A stretch of DNA of 10,053 nt. Source: Nitriliruptorales bacterium (lineage in GTDB: Bacteria; Actinomycetota; Nitriliruptoria; Euzebyales; Egibacteraceae). The translations under genes were made by a program, and so were the position numbers. Location: the NCBI GenBank assembly GCA_007126835.1, contig SLAO01000157.1, forward strand, positions 1 to 10,053, in the 5' to 3' direction. Each line of letters starts with the position of its first letter. Within the stretch, counting starts at the first letter, position 1. Below, piece after piece: positions 1 through 7,228 of the stretch. The notes under the pieces are model-generated. The model had not been told where the DNA came from. It saw only the letters and a list, made by a program, of their open reading frames with translations, and did not search any database.

Positions 1-1540
1 CCTCGTCGCACCACACCGTCCAGTTCTGCGGACGGGGCTGCGGGTCCTCGCCTTCCTCGAAGTCGCACGCGTAGATGTTGCGGTTCGCGGTCGGGTCGGG
101 GGAGCCCACCCAGGCGAACAGGGCGATGTCGTAGTCGCAGATGCCATCGCAGTTCTCGGGGGTGTTGAGACGCTCGAAGAAGGCGGCGCCCTCGTCGTTG
201 TCGATCTCGATCTCGATGCCGACCTCGGCGAGGTCGGACTGCATCAGCTGCTGGGCCAGCTCGCGGCGCTCGTTGCCGCCGGTGGTCCCGATGCGGAACG
301 ACAGGCGGGTGCCGTCGCACTCGTAGATTCCGTCGCCGCCCTCCTCGCAGCCGTTGTCCTCGAGCAGCGCCCGAGCCTCGTCGGGGTTGTGGTCCCACTG
401 CTCGTACACGGGCTCGTACTGCTCCTGGTTCGCCATGTAGATCGGGTTCTGCAGCACCACGGCGTCAGGGTCGACCGGGGAGATCAGGGTCTCGACGATC
501 ACGTCGCGGTTGATGCCCATGGCGATCGCCTGACGGACGAACTCCTGGTCGAGGCCTTCGACGAGGGTGTTGAAGTCGATGTGCTCCCACACCGGGCCGA
601 GGCCGACCTCGTACTCTACGCGGTCGCTGACCTCGTCGAGCTGCTCGACGAGCTCGATCTGCGGCTGCGGGTCGTACATGTCGATCTCGCCGCCGCGCAT
701 CTGCTGGGTCAGCGTGGTCGTGTCGGGCACGTAGCGCATGACGATCTCGTCGAGCGCCACGTCGTCGCCCCAGTAGTTGTCGTTGCGGACGAGGGTGAGC
801 TGCTGGCCCTCGGTCCACTCCTCGAACAGGAACGGGCCGCTGCCTACGTCAGGTAGCTCGTCGTTCATGACGGTCTCGAAGTCCTCGCCCTCGAGCACGT
901 GGGCGGGCAGGACGTTGTCGAATAGCAAGCGCCAGGCGGCGTAGGGCTGCTCGTAGGTGAACGTGACCGTCTTGTCGTCCTCGATCTCGTAGTCCTCGAT
1001 GTCCTCGTAGCCCGCCTGGGAGGTGATCTGCTCCGCCCACTGCTCGTCCATCAGCGTCTCGTAGGTGAACACGAAGTCGTCGGCGGTGATCGGCTCGCCG
1101 TCGGACCAGGTCGCGTCCTCGTGGATGGTGTAGGTCACCTCGAGGGGGTCCTCGGTGAACTCGGCCTCGCCGTCGAGCAGGTGGGGCTCGAGCTCGAACT
1201 CCGGCGTGATCCGGTAGGCGCCCAGGAAGTGGTTGTTGAACACCTTCGAGGTCACCAGAGAGTTGCCGTCGATGAGGTAGCCGTTGAGGATCGTCGGCTC
1301 CTGCTCGTCGCCGAAGAGGACCGTGCCGCCCTCGACGGGCTCGCCGGCAGCGTCGTCCTCCTCTTCCTCCTCCTCTGCGTCTACGTCGTCCTCGGGTTCT
1401 TCGTCGTCGGGCTCTTCGACGTCGACGTCGTCGTCCTCGGGCTCCTCGGCTTCGTCGTCATCCGCGCAAGCGGCGACGATCAGTGCGAGGGCGGCGAGGA
1501 GGACGAGCCAGCGCCAGGGCCGGTTGATGCTTGACCGCAT
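1..1540 (-). CDS. ABC transporter substrate-binding lipoprotein, family 5 (peptide/nickel type), C-terminus outside window
   Basis: Extracytoplasmic solute-binding protein that would deliver oligopeptides or similar solutes to a Dpp/Opp-type ABC importer. The ATG at 1540 follows AAGGAGG with 8-nt spacing, so the start is firm. Residues 1-25 form a lipoprotein signal (basic RPWRW, hydrophobic core, lipobox VAAC with Cys25). Residues 26-65 are a tether with 29 Asp/Glu in 40 residues and no basic residue. The binding domain starts near residue 70; WSDGEPITADDF at 145-156 is the family signature, and further down TTGGNERRELAQQL and LAEVGIEIEI match the second half of the family fold. 513 codons are visible and the frame is open at the left edge; members of this family are usually 500-600 residues, so most of the protein is here. 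Permease and ATPase genes are expected to the left. The ligand cannot be read from the sequence. Family assignment is secure; peptide as ligand is inference. Confidence 0.93.
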   Translation of the reverse strand, partial: MRSSINRPWRWLVLLAALALIVAACADDDEAEEPEDDDVDVEEPDDEEPEDDVDAEEEEEEDDAAGEPVEGGTVLFGDEQEPTILNGYLIDGNSLVTSKVFNNHFLGAYRITPEFELEPHLLDGEAEFTEDPLEVTYTIHEDATWSDGEPITADDFVFTYETLMDEQWAEQITSQAGYEDIEDYEIEDDKTVTFTYEQPYAAWRLLFDNVLPAHVLEGEDFETVMNDELPDVGSGPFLFEEWTEGQQLTLVRNDNYWGDDVALDEIVMRYVPDTTTLTQQMRGGEIDMYDPQPQIELVEQLDEVSDRVEYEVGLGPVWEHIDFNTLVEGLDQEFVRQAIAMGINRDVIVETLISPVDPDAVVLQNPIYMANQEQYEPVYEQWDHNPDEARALLEDNGCEEGGDGIYECDGTRLSFRIGTTGGNERRELAQQLMQSDLAEVGIEIEIDNDEGAAFFERLNTPENCDGICDYDIALFAWVGSPDPTANRNIYACDFEEGEDPQPRPQNWTVWCDE

Positions 1541-1608
1541 GGGTTGTGCCTCCTTGGACACGGAACGGCGGACGACCCGGGTGGGCGGACACCGATCCGT
1601 AATGGCGA

Positions 1609-1630
1609 TCCGGCACTGCGTCGTGCCGGA
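1609..1630 (-). promoter_or_regulatory. 8-bp inverted repeat in the leader of the solute-binding gene
   Basis: TCCGGCAC (1609-1616) and GTGCCGGA (1623-1630) are perfect inverted copies with a 6-nt spacer. The repeat lies 69-90 nt upstream of the ATG at 1540. It could be a dyad operator or an RNA hairpin in the 5' leader. There is no U-run, so it is not a standard intrinsic terminator. The repeat is seen directly; its role is inference. Confidence 0.4.
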
Positions 1631-1724
1631 GGGCTCGTGCGGAGGAGGACCGACCGGTCCCCCCCTATGACGTACGTAGGAGATTAGCAGAACCAGGCCT
1701 CGGGTATGACATTCGGCTTACGCG

Positions 1725-1747
1725 CGCCGGCGGGCCCCCGCCCGGCG
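1725..1747 (-). terminator. GC-rich hairpin, possible terminator of the exporter-hydrolase operon
   Basis: The arms GCCGGCGGG (1726-1734) and CCCGCCCGGC (1737-1746) pair with one bulged base, extended by the 1725/1747 pair. The hairpin lies about 170 nt past the hydrolase stop and about 45 nt past the stop of the 41-codon stretch. There is no U-tract, so it would be at best an L-shaped or Rho-assisted terminator. Such a stem may also arise by chance in DNA this rich in G and C. Confidence 0.3.
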
Positions 1748-1788
1748 ACGCGCCCTCAGGGCGGATTCTGTCGGCGTCGAGCCGGGCT

Positions 1789-1806
1789 GTGATCACGCAG
1801 CGTGAT
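1789..1806. promoter_or_regulatory. Overlapping palindromes, operator-like
   Basis: GTGATCAC (1789-1796) is a perfect palindrome and overlaps a second dyad, ATCACGC-A-GCGTGAT (1792-1806). The element therefore carries GTGAT twice in direct orientation, 13 bp apart, with one inverted ATCAC. Such dyads are typical of dimeric repressor sites. No regulator gene is in the window, and the element also covers the end of the 41-codon stretch, which weakens the case. Confidence 0.25.
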
Positions 1807-1918
1807 AGCAGGCCACGTAGGGTTCCTTGGCGAGCTTCGCTCGGGTGTCCTCGTAGGTCGGGACCTGGACGGGGTGGGCGCTGCCTCCGGCGGGCAGCAG
1901 GACGCGAGCCCACGGGGG
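1793..1918 (-). other. 41-codon coding-like stretch in frame after the hydrolase stop (gene remnant or readthrough tail)
   Basis: Directly after the TGA of the hydrolase (1919-1921) the same frame stays open for 41 codons and ends in TGA at 1793-1795. The peptide starts PPWARVLLPAGG and ends AKEPYVACYHAA. 35 of 41 codons end in G or C and the composition looks like real protein (VQVPTYEDTRAKLA), unlike the Arg/Pro/Ser-rich alternative frames. There is no ATG, GTG or TTG near its beginning and no ribosome binding site, so it is not a normal free-standing gene. The hydrolase itself already ends in a family-typical ASDPRKEGAAVGF. The options are the C-terminal remnant of a deleted gene, a tail made by readthrough of the UGA-C stop, or chance. 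I do not recognise the sequence. Confidence 0.35.
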
Positions 1919-3520
1919 TCAGAAGCCCACAGCGGCGCCCTCCTTGCGCGGATCGGAGGCAGCCAGCCAAGCGCCCTCGTCGAGGCGCTGCACGATCTGC
2001 GCGCCCCCGAACCCGAACATGGCGTCGGAAACGCCCGGCGCGGCCTGGTCGACCTCGTGGCCCCGCGCGGCGAGGTCCTCCACCACCGCCGGCGCAACGC
2101 CGGCTTCCAGCGCAACCGACCGGCCCTGGTCGAAGCGCCACCGGGGGGCGTCGATCGCCGTTTGAGGGTTCTGCCCGTGCAGGGCGATCCGCAACACCAT
2201 CTGGATGTGGCCCTGTGGCTGCATGTGGCCGCCCATGACGCCGAACGCGAGCTCGGGGATCCCGTCGCGATGCGCGAACGCGGGGATGATCGTGTGGAAG
2301 GGGCGCTTGCCCGGTGCGACGACGTTGGGATGACCGGCCTCGGTGGCGAACCCCGCGCCGCGGTTGTGCAGCGAGATGCCGGTCCCGGGGACCACCACCC
2401 CGGACCCGAACCCCATGTAGTTGGATTGGATGAACGAGACCATCCGCCCCTCGTCGTCGGCAGCGGTGAGGTACACGGTGCCCCCGCGCGGCAACGGCGC
2501 AGGGGAGCGCAGCGACGCGCGTCGCGGCTCGATGGTGGTCAGGTGGTCGGATAGCCGTTTCGGCTCGAGCAGGGCATCGACCCCAACTCGCATGGTGTCT
2601 GGGTCGGCGACCTCGGCGTAGACGTCGGCGAAGGCGGCCTTCATCGCCTCGATCTGGAAGTGCAGTGAGTCGGCGCTGTCGGGGCCCCACTGGCCGATCG
2701 GTGAACCGTCGAGGATGCCCAGGGCCGCCAGGGCGGCGATGCCCTGCCCGTTGGGCGGCAGCTCGGCCACGTCGAGGCCGAAGACCGACCGCGTGACGGG
2801 CTCGACCCAGTCGGGTCGGTGGGCCGCGAGGTCGGCGCCGTCCAGGGCAGCGCCGGCGGCGTGGGCGGCCGCAGCGATCCGCTCGGCGAGCTCACCGGTG
2901 TAGAAGGCAGCGCCTGCAGAGGCGCCGATCGCGCGCAGCGACCGGGCTTGGTCGGGAAAGGCGAAGCGCTGCCCCGGGGCCGGGGAGCGGCCGCCGGGCA
3001 GGAACGCGTCGGCGAACCCGTCGACGGCGCCCAGCCGGTCCTCGCCGCGCGTCCACGCGGCTGCGGTGATGGGCGCCACCCGCCAGCCGTGCTCGGCGTA
3101 CCGCGCCGCCGGCTCGACCAACGTGTCCAGCCCGAGCCGGCCAAAGCGCTCCGACAGCGTCTGCCAGGCCGAGACCGCGCCGGGGACGGTGACCGGGTCC
3201 CACCCGTGCTCGGGCATCGGCCCCTGGCCCACGAACCGGTCGGCGTCGACGCCCCGCGGGGCGCGGCCCGAGGCGTTGAGCCCATGGAGGTGCTCGCCGT
3301 CCCACACCAGGGCGAACGCGTCGGACCCCAGCCCGTTGCTGGTCGGCTCCACTACCGTCAGGGTCGCCGCCGCGGCGATGGCCGCATCGATCGCGTTGCC
3401 GCCCCGGCGCAGCATGTCCAGGCCGGCCTGGGCAGCCAGCGGCTGGGAGGTCGCCACGACCTGCTCGGCCAGGACGGGCATCCGCTGCGACGGGTAGGGA
3501 AAGGCCCAGCGGTCAGTCAT
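1919..3520 (-). CDS. Gamma-glutamyltransferase-like Ntn-hydrolase (GGT family, acylase-like variant)
   Basis: Self-cleaving N-terminal-nucleophile hydrolase, 533 residues. GGNAIDAAIAA (40-50) is the family N-terminal motif. GGT at 346-348 gives the expected cleavage point, with Thr348 as nucleophile of the small subunit (348-533). GSGV (372-375) and the oxyanion Gly pair of GVMGGH (430-431) are kept, and the C-terminus ASDPRKEGAAVGF matches the ASDPR ending of the family. Where E. coli GGT has NNQMDDF and KRPLSSM, which hold the glutamate alpha-amino and carboxyl groups, this protein has HNRGAGF (385-391) and KRPFHTI (405-411). That pattern recalls GGT paralogues of the YwrD / cephalosporin-acylase kind, so true glutathione transpeptidation is doubtful. 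No signal peptide is visible, so it is probably cytoplasmic. The ATG overlaps the stop of the exporter gene (ATGA, 3517-3520) and follows AAGGAG at 8 nt: last gene of a coupled operon. The family is certain; the substrate is unknown. Confidence 0.93.
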   Translation of the reverse strand: MTDRWAFPYPSQRMPVLAEQVVATSQPLAAQAGLDMLRRGGNAIDAAIAAAATLTVVEPTSNGLGSDAFALVWDGEHLHGLNASGRAPRGVDADRFVGQGPMPEHGWDPVTVPGAVSAWQTLSERFGRLGLDTLVEPAARYAEHGWRVAPITAAAWTRGEDRLGAVDGFADAFLPGGRSPAPGQRFAFPDQARSLRAIGASAGAAFYTGELAERIAAAAHAAGAALDGADLAAHRPDWVEPVTRSVFGLDVAELPPNGQGIAALAALGILDGSPIGQWGPDSADSLHFQIEAMKAAFADVYAEVADPDTMRVGVDALLEPKRLSDHLTTIEPRRASLRSPAPLPRGGTVYLTAADDEGRMVSFIQSNYMGFGSGVVVPGTGISLHNRGAGFATEAGHPNVVAPGKRPFHTIIPAFAHRDGIPELAFGVMGGHMQPQGHIQMVLRIALHGQNPQTAIDAPRWRFDQGRSVALEAGVAPAVVEDLAARGHEVDQAAPGVSDAMFGFGGAQIVQRLDEGAWLAASDPRKEGAAVGF

Positions 3521-5370
3521 GCTCGCGCTCCTTGGCTCGGGTCAGCGGCAGGCCCGGCTTCGCTGCGGGTGCCCGCCATCCAGTGGGCGTGCAGGGAAGC
3601 GTAGACCCCGCCGGCGGTCACGAGCCGGCTGTGGGGGCCGCGTTCGACCACGTCGCCGTCGTCGAAGACCACCACCTCGTCGGCAGCCTCCGCCGTGGAC
3701 AGCCGGTGGGCGATCGCGATCGCGGTCCGCCCGCGGGTGACGCTGTCGAGCGCACGCTGGATGCGCACCTCGGTTGCCGGGTCGACGGCGCTGGTGGCCT
3801 CGTCGAGAACGAGCAGGTCCGGGTCGGCGACGTAGGCGCGGGCCAGCGCCACGAGCTGGCGCTCGCCGACTGACAGTCGCTCGCCGCGCTCGCCGACCTC
3901 GGTGTGCTCGGCGGAGGGCAGGGAGTCCAGCCAATCCGACAGTCCAAGCTCGAGGAAGGCGAGTCGGACCTGCTCGTCGCTGCAGCCGGGCCTGCCATAC
4001 CGGACGTTGTCAGCGACCGTCGCGTCGAACAGAAAGCCGTCTTGGGGCACCATCACCACGCGCCGGCGCAGGTCGGAAAACGCCACGTCGGTCAAGGGCA
4101 CGCCGCTTAAGCGCACCACGCCCTCGGTCGGGTCCATCAAGCGGGTCAGCAGCTTCGAGAACGTCGTCTTGCCCGACCCGGTCTCGCCGACGACCGCGAC
4201 ACGGGTCTGCGGTGCGATCTTCAGGTCGACGTCGCGCAGCACGTCGTCGCCGGTGGGGTAGCGGAACCGCACGTGCTCGAAGCGCACCCCGATGGGCCCG
4301 TCGGGGATGGCCCTGCCGTGCTGCGGGTCGGCGACGTCGGGCTGCGTGTCGAGGACGCCCAGCACCCTGCGCCACCCCGAGATGGCCGTCTGGGCCTGCT
4401 CCAAGACCTCGGTGGCGATCCGCAGCGGGCCGACGAACAAGGTGACGAGGAACAAGAAGGCCGCCAGCCGTCCAACCCAGGGCTCGCCCGGCGGTGCGAG
4501 CCCGCCGGCGAGTCCGAGCTGCACCCCGACGACCACGACCGCGGCGGTGGCCACGCCCGCGACCACCTCGGCGGAGGAGAACATCATCGAGGCCAGCCGA
4601 CCGGCTCGGAACTGCGCCCAGAACTCGTCCCCGATCCGTTTGGAGATGCGTTGCTCGGTCCGGTCCTCGATGCCGTAGGCGCGGACCGTGGCCGCGCCGA
4701 CGACGCTCTCCGACACCGCGGTCATCATCGCGGCGTGGCGTTCACGGACCAGGTCGAACGCCGCCGACAGCCGCCCCTGGAACCAGTAGATGAGCGGCGC
4801 CATCGGCCCGACGACGACCAGGACGACAAGCGTGAGCTGCCAGGAGTACACCGCCATCGCGGTCAGCGCCAGCAGGGCCTGACCGCCGCGCACGATCAGG
4901 ATCACCCCGCCCCACTGGATGAACCGGCTGATCTGGTCGACGTCTGAGGTCACCCTGGCCACCAGCGCTCCCCGGTGCTCGGCGGCCTGGTGCAGCACGG
5001 ACAGGTCGTGGATGCGCCGGAAGGCAGCCACCCGAACCGACGACAGGGCGGTCTCGCTGGTCCGGGCCAGGCGGTAGGTCATCGCGTACGCCGCCAGCGA
5101 CGCCAGAACCAGGACGACCGCGGACCCGGCCACCGCCGCGGCCACCAGGCCGGTGCGGGGATCGTCGGCGGCCACGACGCCCACGTCGATGGTCTGCTGG
5201 ACCGCTACGGGCACCACGACCTTGCCGGCGGTGGCCATGAGGGCCAGCAGCAGCGTCCCGGCGAGCCCGTCGCGCAGCTCCGGGCTGAGCTGCAGGCCCC
5301 GGACGAGGGTGGCCCACGCTCCTCGCGGTCCGGTGCCGATGCCCAGCGTGGTCTGGCCCTGCTGACTCAT
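3517..5370 (-). CDS. ABC exporter half-transporter, subunit with intact catalytic Glu and switch His
   Basis: Fused membrane and ATPase protein of 617 residues, the usual length of a half-exporter. Six membrane segments lie near residues 36-57, 75-98, 153-175, 178-197, 264-288 and 301-320. The ATPase domain has Walker A GETGSGKTT (395-403), Q-loop Gln443, Walker B DLLVLDE (518-524) with catalytic Glu524, and switch His555 in AIAHRLST. The signature is LSVGE (499-503) instead of LSGGQ. It therefore supplies a complete Walker side but an altered signature, complementary to its neighbour. The ATG overlaps the stop of the upstream subunit by 4 bases (5367-5370), with GAGGTG just before it, which favours coupled translation and a 1:1 heterodimer in the cytoplasmic membrane. 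The substrate is unknown; lipids, drugs or peptides are all possible. A fused N-terminal permease/ATPase layout excludes a classical importer. Confidence 0.95.
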   Translation of the reverse strand: MSQQGQTTLGIGTGPRGAWATLVRGLQLSPELRDGLAGTLLLALMATAGKVVVPVAVQQTIDVGVVAADDPRTGLVAAAVAGSAVVLVLASLAAYAMTYRLARTSETALSSVRVAAFRRIHDLSVLHQAAEHRGALVARVTSDVDQISRFIQWGGVILIVRGGQALLALTAMAVYSWQLTLVVLVVVGPMAPLIYWFQGRLSAAFDLVRERHAAMMTAVSESVVGAATVRAYGIEDRTEQRISKRIGDEFWAQFRAGRLASMMFSSAEVVAGVATAAVVVVGVQLGLAGGLAPPGEPWVGRLAAFLFLVTLFVGPLRIATEVLEQAQTAISGWRRVLGVLDTQPDVADPQHGRAIPDGPIGVRFEHVRFRYPTGDDVLRDVDLKIAPQTRVAVVGETGSGKTTFSKLLTRLMDPTEGVVRLSGVPLTDVAFSDLRRRVVMVPQDGFLFDATVADNVRYGRPGCSDEQVRLAFLELGLSDWLDSLPSAEHTEVGERGERLSVGERQLVALARAYVADPDLLVLDEATSAVDPATEVRIQRALDSVTRGRTAIAIAHRLSTAEAADEVVVFDDGDVVERGPHSRLVTAGGVYASLHAHWMAGTRSEAGPAADPSQGARA

Positions 5371-7148
5371 CGCTGCACCTCGTAGGCGGTGATCAGCCGC
5401 TCGTAGGCGGGCAGGCGCGTCCGCAGCACCGCGTGCGTCCCACGGTCGACCAACCGCCCCTCGTCGAGGAACATGACCTCGTCGGCCAGCTCGATCGTCG
5501 CCCGGCGGTACGCGACGATCACCACCGTCGACGGCAGCGCCGCGTCGCGGAGCCCTTCCAGGATGCTGCGCTCGACGGAAGGGTCCACGCTTGATGTGGC
5601 GTCGTCGAGGACCAGCAGCCGAGGGCGGCGAACCAGGGCGCGGGCCAGCGCGATGCGCTGGCGCTGGCCGCCCGACAGCGTCGTGCCGCGTTCGCCGAGC
5701 ACGGTGTCGTATCCCTGCGGCAGCGCTTCGATGAACGCGTCGGCCTGCGCCAACCGCGCAGCCGCGCGAACCTCCTCGTCACTGAACTGCCCGCCCAGCG
5801 TGATGTTCTCCCGCGCGGACGCGTCGAAGAGGAACGAGTGCTGGAACACCACGGCCGCGTGACGGGTCAGCGCCTCCGGTGCGAGGGCGCGAAGGTCGGT
5901 GCCGTCGAAGGCGATCGTGCCGGTGCTTGGTTGCGCCAGCCCCACGAGCAGTGTCGCCAGGGTGGATTTGCCCGCCCCCGTCGGGCCGACCAGGGCAATC
6001 GTGCGTCCCGGCTCGATCTTCGCGTGCAGGTCGGCCAGCGCCGGCGCGGCGGTGTCGTCGTACGCGAACGTCACGTCGTCGATGTCCACGGTGGCCGGGC
6101 CGTCGCCATCAGGTGGCGACTCCTGCCCGGCCTGGTGGTCCGGGCGCGCGCGCAGGACCCGCTCCACGCGTTCGAAGCCGACCACCGAGCGCGGCAGCTC
6201 CATAAGGATGAAGCCGAGGGCGCGCAGGGGGAACTCGAGCAGGACGAACAAGAACGCGATGCGCACGATGTCGCCCGTGGACACCGCTCCGGCGGCCACC
6301 CTCAGCGCCCCGACGAACAGGATCGCCAGGATCGCCAAGCTCGGAAGCGCTTCCATGAACGGCTCGAACGTGGCGCGCACCCTGCCGACGGAGATCAGCT
6401 CGTCGCGCAGCCGCTGGGACTGGGCGGCGAAGCGCTCGGTCTCTTCGCTCTCACGCCCCAGGGTCTTGACGACCAAGGCGCCGTCGAAGCTCTCGTGGGC
6501 CACCGCAGCGACGTCGGCCCGGCGTTGCTGGGCCCGGGTGGCTGGCCCGCGCACGGCGGCGTTGTAGCTGACGTTGACGGCCACGACGAGCGGGATCAGC
6601 AGCAGCCCCACGACGGCGAGCCACACGTCGGTGGCGATCAGCAGGCCGGCCGACAGCACGAGCATGACGGCGACGCCGACGGTCAGCGGCAGCGGCGCAA
6701 CCGGCCAGAACGTCGCTTCGACGTCGGCGTTGGCGGCTGACAGCAGCTCGCCGGTGGGCCGCTGGCGGTGCCACGACAGCGGCAGCCGTGTGAACTGCCG
6801 GGCGACCCGCCGCCGGAAGTGCGCGTGGAGCCCGTACTGCATCCAGTACGCGGCCGTGCGCCGGGTGACGATGCCGAGGGCGTTGGCGACCGCGACGCCG
6901 ACGATGACGGTCGCGGCTACTGCCAGCGTCCCCGGCGCGATGGCTCCCTGCACGAAGGCGGGTTCGATGACCTCGTCGGTGACCCACCCGAGTACCACTG
7001 CCGAGCCCACGGTGGCCGCCGCGTACAGCGTCGACCCCGCAACCGCGATCGCAAAGGGCTTGGGCATGATGCGAATCGCCATGGCGAGCACGCCCACACC
7101 GCGACGCACGATCCGGCGCTCGGGCATGCCGGGAGCAAAGCTGGACAC
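5367..7148 (-). CDS. ABC exporter half-transporter, subunit with degenerate ATP site
   Basis: 593-residue partner of the next gene. The frame is open to a GTG at 7196, but the GTG at 7148 has GGAGAG 8 nt upstream and the 7196 one has no ribosome binding site, so 7148 is chosen. Membrane segments lie near residues 33-56, 74-95, 153-174, 175-192, 267-289 and 293-319. The ATPase domain has Walker A GPTGAGKST (388-396), Gln436, a canonical signature LSGGQRQR (491-498), then Walker B LLVLDDATSS in which Asp516 replaces the catalytic Glu, and IVAYRRAT in which Tyr547 replaces the switch His. These two losses mark the non-hydrolysing site of a heterodimeric exporter of the BmrCD / TM287-288 type. 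The same DDAT / AYRR variant is, to my recollection, common in actinobacterial pairs such as mycobacterial Rv1272c-Rv1273c. First gene of the operon; its stop overlaps the next start. Substrate unknown. Confidence 0.94.
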   Translation of the reverse strand: MSSFAPGMPERRIVRRGVGVLAMAIRIMPKPFAIAVAGSTLYAAATVGSAVVLGWVTDEVIEPAFVQGAIAPGTLAVAATVIVGVAVANALGIVTRRTAAYWMQYGLHAHFRRRVARQFTRLPLSWHRQRPTGELLSAANADVEATFWPVAPLPLTVGVAVMLVLSAGLLIATDVWLAVVGLLLIPLVVAVNVSYNAAVRGPATRAQQRRADVAAVAHESFDGALVVKTLGRESEETERFAAQSQRLRDELISVGRVRATFEPFMEALPSLAILAILFVGALRVAAGAVSTGDIVRIAFLFVLLEFPLRALGFILMELPRSVVGFERVERVLRARPDHQAGQESPPDGDGPATVDIDDVTFAYDDTAAPALADLHAKIEPGRTIALVGPTGAGKSTLATLLVGLAQPSTGTIAFDGTDLRALAPEALTRHAAVVFQHSFLFDASARENITLGGQFSDEEVRAAARLAQADAFIEALPQGYDTVLGERGTTLSGGQRQRIALARALVRRPRLLVLDDATSSVDPSVERSILEGLRDAALPSTVVIVAYRRATIELADEVMFLDEGRLVDRGTHAVLRTRLPAYERLITAYEVQR

Positions 7149-7206
7149 GACTGGGGCTCTCCGCGGTGGCAGGGTCTGATGCGGGCAGCAGCCCACAGAT
7201 GCTAGT

Positions 7207-7224
7207 CGCCCACGGGCATGGGCG
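7207..7224 (-). promoter_or_regulatory. 6-bp stem-loop just upstream of a possible -10 box of the exporter operon
   Basis: CGCCCA (7207-7212) and TGGGCG (7219-7224) pair perfectly around a 6-nt loop. The stem sits immediately upstream of TAGCAT (7199-7204 on the minus strand), where a -35 box or repressor would act. It may equally be the second arm of a tandem terminator for ppk1. The structure is seen; its role is inference. Confidence 0.3.
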
Positions 7225-7228
7225 CCGG

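Larger units (their letters stand above)
1541..1918. other. 378-bp intergenic region between the hydrolase operon and the solute-binding gene
   Basis: From the hydrolase stop leftwards on the minus strand this gap holds a 41-codon coding-like stretch (1793-1918), a cluster of GTGAT/ATCAC palindromes (1789-1806), a GC-rich hairpin (1725-1747), a TAATCT element that could be a -10 box (1681-1686, no good -35 seen), a small GGACC/GGTCC stem (1647-1660), an 8-bp inverted repeat (1609-1630) and the ribosome binding site of the solute-binding gene. It probably contains both the end of one transcript and the promoter of the next. No tRNA-like or known riboswitch fold was recognised. Confidence 0.6.

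Noticed and set aside
1121..1670. Two + strand frames, one with a long Ser-rich run
   Set aside because: The Ser run is the antisense reading of the acidic tether codons of the solute-binding lipoprotein.
1670..1677. ACGTACGT palindrome
   Set aside because: Too short and isolated to support a site.
1665..2690. 341-codon minus-strand frame overlapping the hydrolase
   Set aside because: It is Arg/Pro-rich and out of frame with a well-conserved GGT-family gene; no ribosome binding site or domain seen.
5838..6740. 300-codon open frame on the + strand
   Set aside because: It is antisense to the first exporter subunit, with Gln/Arg/His-rich composition typical of a shadow frame.
7149..7196. Upstream GTG start (7196) for the first exporter subunit
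   Set aside because: No ribosome binding site precedes it, and the added residues (VGCCPHQTLPPRRAPV) are atypical, whereas the GTG at 7148 has GGAGAG at 8 nt.
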